NCBI RefSeq assembly: GCF_001662875.1
Contig: NZ_JPVZ01000001.1
Coordinates: 806,001 to 870,000, forward strand
Length of the DNA stretch: 64,000 nt
Direction of reading: 5' to 3'
Source of the DNA: Thalassospira tepidiphila MCCC 1A03514
Lineage (GTDB): Bacteria > Pseudomonadota > Alphaproteobacteria > Rhodospirillales > Thalassospiraceae
Shown piece by piece: positions 60,629-64,000 of the stretch (position 1 is its first letter; each line of letters opens with the position of its first letter). Both the position numbers and the translations under genes were made by a program. A model generated the notes under the pieces. The model ran no database searches. It was not told the origin of the DNA and was given only the letters and a program-made list of their open reading frames with translations.

Positions 60629-60991
60629 ATGTCGAAAGATCTTCGGAATTTTCCATATCGTGTCGTTATTCACGAGAAACATTCCGCCCAAGCTGTGCTG
60701 GACTGGCTCGACATCAATGTCATGAGCAAGAACTGGACGATGGGCATTCGGAATATCGAACTCCCGCGCGGCGACCAGAATGCCCCGATTGTCGATATGG
60801 TGATCTATTTCAATCGCCGCGAAGATATGGAACGCTTCCGCGACAAGTGGGCCGGTAAAACCCGCGAACACAAGGTCAAGCTGCATGGCTGGCGCGCAGC
60901 ACTCTATGCCCTGCGGCATCCAAAAACCGAGATGATCGCTTATGAAAAGTCAGACGAACCAAGTCGGCCCAATCCCAAGAAGCCATCCTGA
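60629..60991 (+). CDS. Small conserved-looking protein of unknown function
   Basis: 120 residues from the ATG at 60629, with AGGGA about 9 nt upstream; an in-frame upstream extension to 60575 lacks a site. Not recognised. Predicted alpha/beta: FPYRVVIHEKHSAQAVLDWLDINVMS, strand VDMVIYFNRREDMERFRDKWAG, basic C terminus ending RPNPKKPS. No signal peptide, membrane helix or metal motif. Codon use is like its neighbours. Monocistronic, followed by a terminator shared with the BMP gene. Confidence 0.7.
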   Translation: MSKDLRNFPYRVVIHEKHSAQAVLDWLDINVMSKNWTMGIRNIELPRGDQNAPIVDMVIYFNRREDMERFRDKWAGKTREHKVKLHGWRAALYALRHPKTEMIAYEKSDEPSRPNPKKPS

Positions 60992-61005
60992 CAAACCGTC
61001 ATAAG

Positions 61006-61045
61006 AAAAGCCCCGCGCAAGCTAATGCACGGGGCTTCGTCATTT
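61006..61045. terminator. Terminator between convergent genes
   Basis: AAGCCCCG and CGGGGCTT form an 8-bp stem, extended by GC/GC after one mismatch; an A-run precedes it. Best placed to serve the minus-strand BMP gene, where TTTTCTTATGA follows. Confidence 0.7.
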
Positions 61046-61074
61046 AACCGATCCGGATGGATCGGAAATCCGAC

Positions 61075-62157
61075 TTATTTCGGCAGTTCGGCATCAATGC
61101 CTTTGATGTACCAGTCCATGCCAAGAAGCATTTCGTCGGTTGCATCTTCGCCTTCTTTAATGCGCAGTTCGCCCGCCTGATCATAGATCGGACCGGCAAA
61201 CGGATGGATTTCACCCGAAGCAATTTTGGCTTCGGTTTCTTCGGCCAGTGCTTTCACGTCGTCAGGCATGTTGGTGTAGGGTGCCAACTCAACCATGCCG
61301 CTGTCGATACCACCCCAGGTGTCCTGGGATTCCCAAGTACCGTCCATAACTGCTTTGGCACGCGATACATAGTATTTGTCCCAGTTATCAACAATCGCGG
61401 TCAGCTGTGCCTTCGGAGCGAACTTGATCATGTCAGACGCCTGACCGAAACCAAGCACGCCACGGTTTTCAGCAACCTGAAGCGGTGCCGGGCTGTCGGT
61501 GTGCTGAACCATAATGTCTGCACCCTGGTCAATCAGGGCCTTGGCAGCATCGCCTTCCTTGCCCGGATCATACCAGGTGTTGGCCCAAACAACCTTGACC
61601 TGAACGTCCGGGTTGACCGACCACGCACCAAGCATAAAGGAGTTGATGCCACGGACAACTTCCGGGATCGGGAAGGAGCCGACATAACCAACGATGTTCG
61701 ACTTGGTCATTTTACCGGCGATCACACCAGCAACATAACGGCCTTCATAGAAACGTGCGGCATAGGTGGACAGGTTGTCAGCACGCTTGTAACCGGTTGC
61801 ATGTTCGAATTTGACATTCGGGAACTGCTTGGCAACTTTTTCGGTCGGGTTCATGAAACCGAACGAGGTGGTGAAGATCAGGTTGTGGCCGGTCTGGGCC
61901 ATCTGACGGATCACGCGTTCAGCATCGGCACCTTCCGGCACGCTTTCGACATAGCTGGTCGATGCGGCATCGCCGAGTTCAGCTTCGATGGCCTGACGGC
62001 CAATGTCGTGACGGTAAGACCAGCCATGGTCACCAATCGGGCCGACATAGATAAAACCGGCCTTAACGTCTTCGGCCTGGGCTGCACCCATGCCGGTTGC
62101 GAGGGCACCAACAGCCGCAACGGCGGCAAGTGTGCGCTTCACGAGGCTTGCATTCAT
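61075..62157 (-). CDS. BMP-family ABC transporter substrate-binding protein (nucleoside/purine-type)
   Basis: 360 residues from the ATG at 62157 (AGGGAG upstream); an in-frame start at 62181 is weaker. Signal peptide MNASLVKRTLAAVAAVGALATGMGAAQAED. BMP/Med fold: KAGFIYVGPIGDHGWSYRHDIGRQ, FTTSFGFMNPTEKVA, GVIAGKMTKSNIVGYVGSFPIPEVVRGINSF and ADIMVQHTDSPAPLQVA. These proteins bind nucleosides or purines. No lipobox, so probably periplasmic. Last gene of an operon whose permeases lie upstream. Confidence 0.92.
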   Translation of the reverse strand: MNASLVKRTLAAVAAVGALATGMGAAQAEDVKAGFIYVGPIGDHGWSYRHDIGRQAIEAELGDAASTSYVESVPEGADAERVIRQMAQTGHNLIFTTSFGFMNPTEKVAKQFPNVKFEHATGYKRADNLSTYAARFYEGRYVAGVIAGKMTKSNIVGYVGSFPIPEVVRGINSFMLGAWSVNPDVQVKVVWANTWYDPGKEGDAAKALIDQGADIMVQHTDSPAPLQVAENRGVLGFGQASDMIKFAPKAQLTAIVDNWDKYYVSRAKAVMDGTWESQDTWGGIDSGMVELAPYTNMPDDVKALAEETEAKIASGEIHPFAGPIYDQAGELRIKEGEDATDEMLLGMDWYIKGIDAELPK

Positions 62158-62368
62158 AGTTTCAGTCTCCCTGTTAGACACTCAATCAGGATTTATACGT
62201 AATTCCTGATCGCAATCAATGACGCGTTCCTGCACAAACCAAATCTCAGACAAACCGGCCAAGCCCTGCCCGGCTTGTGTGAGGTTTGGCAAGTACAGTC
62301 TTCCTCCCGTCGTCGGGCCGAAACATCATTTAACGTGTTCCGGTCCCGCAGTTAAGGCCACCAAAACC

Positions 62369-63289
62369 CTATTGGGCGGCCCTGAACGCCTGACCGATAC
62401 AGGCCGGCGCATTCAGTCTGATTTTCGCACGGTCGCTTGAAATAATCACCAGCACGATCACAGTCGCCAGATACGGCAACATCGACATGAACTGGCTTGG
62501 CACATGAATGCCAGCCCCCTGCGCATGCAACTGCATTACAGAAATCAGGCCAAACATATAGGCCCCGGCAACCAGACGCCCCGGACGCCAGGTGGCAAAC
62601 ACCACCAGCGCCAGCGCGATCCAGCCACGACCGGCTGTCATGTTTTCCGCCCACATCGGCGTGTATGAAAGCGACAGATACGCGCCACCAAGGCCCGCCA
62701 TCGCGCCGCCAAACATGGTGGCAAGATAGCGAATCTTGATCACCGAATAGCCAATCGCATGCGCCGAATGATGGGAATCCCCAACAGCCTTAAGAATGAG
62801 ACCCGCACGCGATTTAGACAGGAACCACGCGATGCCAATCACAGCCGCGATTGACAGATAAACCAGAAAATCCTGCCCAAACAGGATCGGGCCGATGATC
62901 GGAATGGCACTGATGCCCGGGATCGAAAGGGCTGGCAGCGGATCAATCGCAAAGCCGACAAATCCAGATCCGACAAGTGCTGAAAAACCAACCCCGAAGA
63001 TCGTAAGCGCAAGACCCGTCGCCACCTGATTGGCCATCAGCGTCAGGGTCAAAAATGCAAAGATCAGCGACATCAATGTGCCCGCCGCAACCGCAGCCAG
63101 AATACCAAGAGAAGCCGATCCGCTTGATGCCGTCACCGCAAAACCGGCAATCGCCCCAACCAGCATCATGCCTTCAACACCAAGGTTAAGCACACCGGAT
63201 TTCTCGGTAATCAGTTCACCCGATGCCGCCAGCAAAAGCGGCGTGGAGGCGGTGATCACGGTCAAGATAAAGGGAACAATCCATTCCAT
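62369..63289 (-). CDS. ABC transporter permease (BMP/nucleoside type)
   Basis: 306 residues, about nine helices. ASTPLLLAASGELITEKSGVLNLGVEGMMLVGA is the N-terminal signature of the second permease in nucleoside (NupQ/BmpB-type) importers. The coupling loop is KAVGDSHHSAHAIGYSVIKIRYLATMFGGAMAGLGGAYLSL. Its ATG overlaps the stop of the preceding permease (TAATG). A 211-bp gap, perhaps with its own promoter, separates it from the binding protein. Confidence 0.92.
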   Translation of the reverse strand: MEWIVPFILTVITASTPLLLAASGELITEKSGVLNLGVEGMMLVGAIAGFAVTASSGSASLGILAAVAAGTLMSLIFAFLTLTLMANQVATGLALTIFGVGFSALVGSGFVGFAIDPLPALSIPGISAIPIIGPILFGQDFLVYLSIAAVIGIAWFLSKSRAGLILKAVGDSHHSAHAIGYSVIKIRYLATMFGGAMAGLGGAYLSLSYTPMWAENMTAGRGWIALALVVFATWRPGRLVAGAYMFGLISVMQLHAQGAGIHVPSQFMSMLPYLATVIVLVIISSDRAKIRLNAPACIGQAFRAAQ

Positions 63290-64000
63290 TATGCGGTTCT
63301 CCCTTTTGCCGCGATGGAGCCGAAACGAATGCGGTATTTGGTCAAAACATCACTGGCCAGCAGGAAGAACAACAAGATCCCCTGGAAAAGCCCGGTCACA
63401 GCATTGGGCAGGCCGAGTGTAATTTGCGCCAGTTCGCCACCAAGATAGGTCAGGGCCATGATCAAACCGCCAAACAGAATGCCAACCGGATGCAAACGCC
63501 CAAGGAAGGCCACGATAATCGCGGTAAAGCCATAGCCCGGCGAGATCGATGGCTGAAGCTGCCCGATGGGGCCTGACACCTCAAACAAACCGGCCAGACC
63601 GGCCAGCGCACCGCCCAGAAGAAGGGTAAACCAGACCATGCGTTTTTGACGGAACCCGACATGGCGGGCGGCCTGCGGGGCCTTGCCGACAACACGTAGC
63701 TGGAACCCGATCACCGATTTTGACAGCAACAACCAACCGGCAATCACGACGAACACGGCAACGGCCGTACCAAGATGCACACGCGATCCTTCAAAAATGA
63801 TCGGAAGCAAACCGGCATCCGGGAACGGACGGGATTCCGGGAAGTTGAAGCCTTCCGGGTTACGCCAAGGACCATGCACCAGGAAGCTTAGAAACAGCGT
63901 TGCAACATAGGTCAGCATCAGGCTGGTCAGAATTTCATTGGCGTTAAAGCGCGTGCGCAGCAATGCCGGGATCGCCCCCCAAAACGCACCGCCCAGCGCG
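63289..64000 (-). CDS. ABC transporter permease (BMP/nucleoside type), 5' end outside window
   Basis: The frame is open through base 64000, so the N terminus is missing; 236 residues are visible. LGGAFWGAIPALLRTRFNANEILTSLMLTYVA is the hallmark of the first permease (NupP/YufP-like), and LRVVGKAPQAARHVGFRQKRMVWFTLLLGGALAGLAG is the coupling loop. An ATPase gene would be expected just beyond the right edge. Confidence 0.92.
   Translation of the reverse strand, partial: ALGGAFWGAIPALLRTRFNANEILTSLMLTYVATLFLSFLVHGPWRNPEGFNFPESRPFPDAGLLPIIFEGSRVHLGTAVAVFVVIAGWLLLSKSVIGFQLRVVGKAPQAARHVGFRQKRMVWFTLLLGGALAGLAGLFEVSGPIGQLQPSISPGYGFTAIIVAFLGRLHPVGILFGGLIMALTYLGGELAQITLGLPNAVTGLFQGILLFFLLASDVLTKYRIRFGSIAAKGRTA

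Overview
The window is a stretch of chromosome from a marine-type alphaproteobacterium. Gene content and protein style (BioMNY, urtABCDE plus ureDABCEFG, PuuD, 3-hydroxybutyrate dehydrogenase, glutathione-dependent formaldehyde oxidation) fit a Thalassospira-like member of the Rhodospirillales. The genus is an inference from style, not a database match. Both edges cut genes.

Region 1 (1-23.2 kb, all minus strand) is a type I secretion locus. An ABC exporter with an unusual 275-residue C-terminal tail (20687-23173) overlaps an HlyD-type adaptor (19380-20687). They are followed by the 5' part of a giant RTX calcium-binding protein, at least 6,378 residues, which starts at a TTG codon at 19134 and runs off the left edge in one open frame. 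It carries blocks of RTX nonapeptides, ten copies of a roughly 75-residue secretion-associated module, three copies of a second module (one enlarged by about 200 residues) and a roughly 475-residue Ser/Thr/Glu/Gly linker near the N terminus.

Region 2 (23.6-26.7 kb) has an HtpX-like M48 protease, an HNH-nuclease-like protein, a MarC-family membrane protein and a CaCA-type cation antiporter. Region 3 (26.8-33.8 kb) looks like methionine catabolism: an AceE/MdeB-like 2-oxoacid dehydrogenase E1, a periplasmic solute-binding-like protein, methionine gamma-lyase, and a divergent TyrR-type regulator with a perfect TyrR box between lyase and regulator.

Region 4 (33.9-41.1 kb): 3-hydroxybutyrate dehydrogenase, a YegP-like small protein, a LysR regulator divergent from formaldehyde-detoxification genes (frmA-fghA), the biotin uptake operon bioYMN, and an SRPBCC-ArsR pair with two matching palindromic candidate operators. 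Region 5 (41.2-52.5 kb, minus strand) is a urea module: urtABCDE, then ureDABCEFG, with a near-consensus sigma-54 promoter in front of urtA and a terminator after ureG. Region 6 (52.8-64 kb): a LysR regulator divergent from a Tat-exported metallo-beta-lactamase-fold protein, membrane urate hydroxylase PuuD, a LysR regulator, an acetylpolyamine amidohydrolase, a PAS protein plus a soluble chemoreceptor that together look like a split Aer, one unknown small protein, and part of a BMP-family nucleoside/purine-type ABC importer. Urate oxidation, possible purine uptake, urea import and urease together suggest purine- and urea-nitrogen scavenging.
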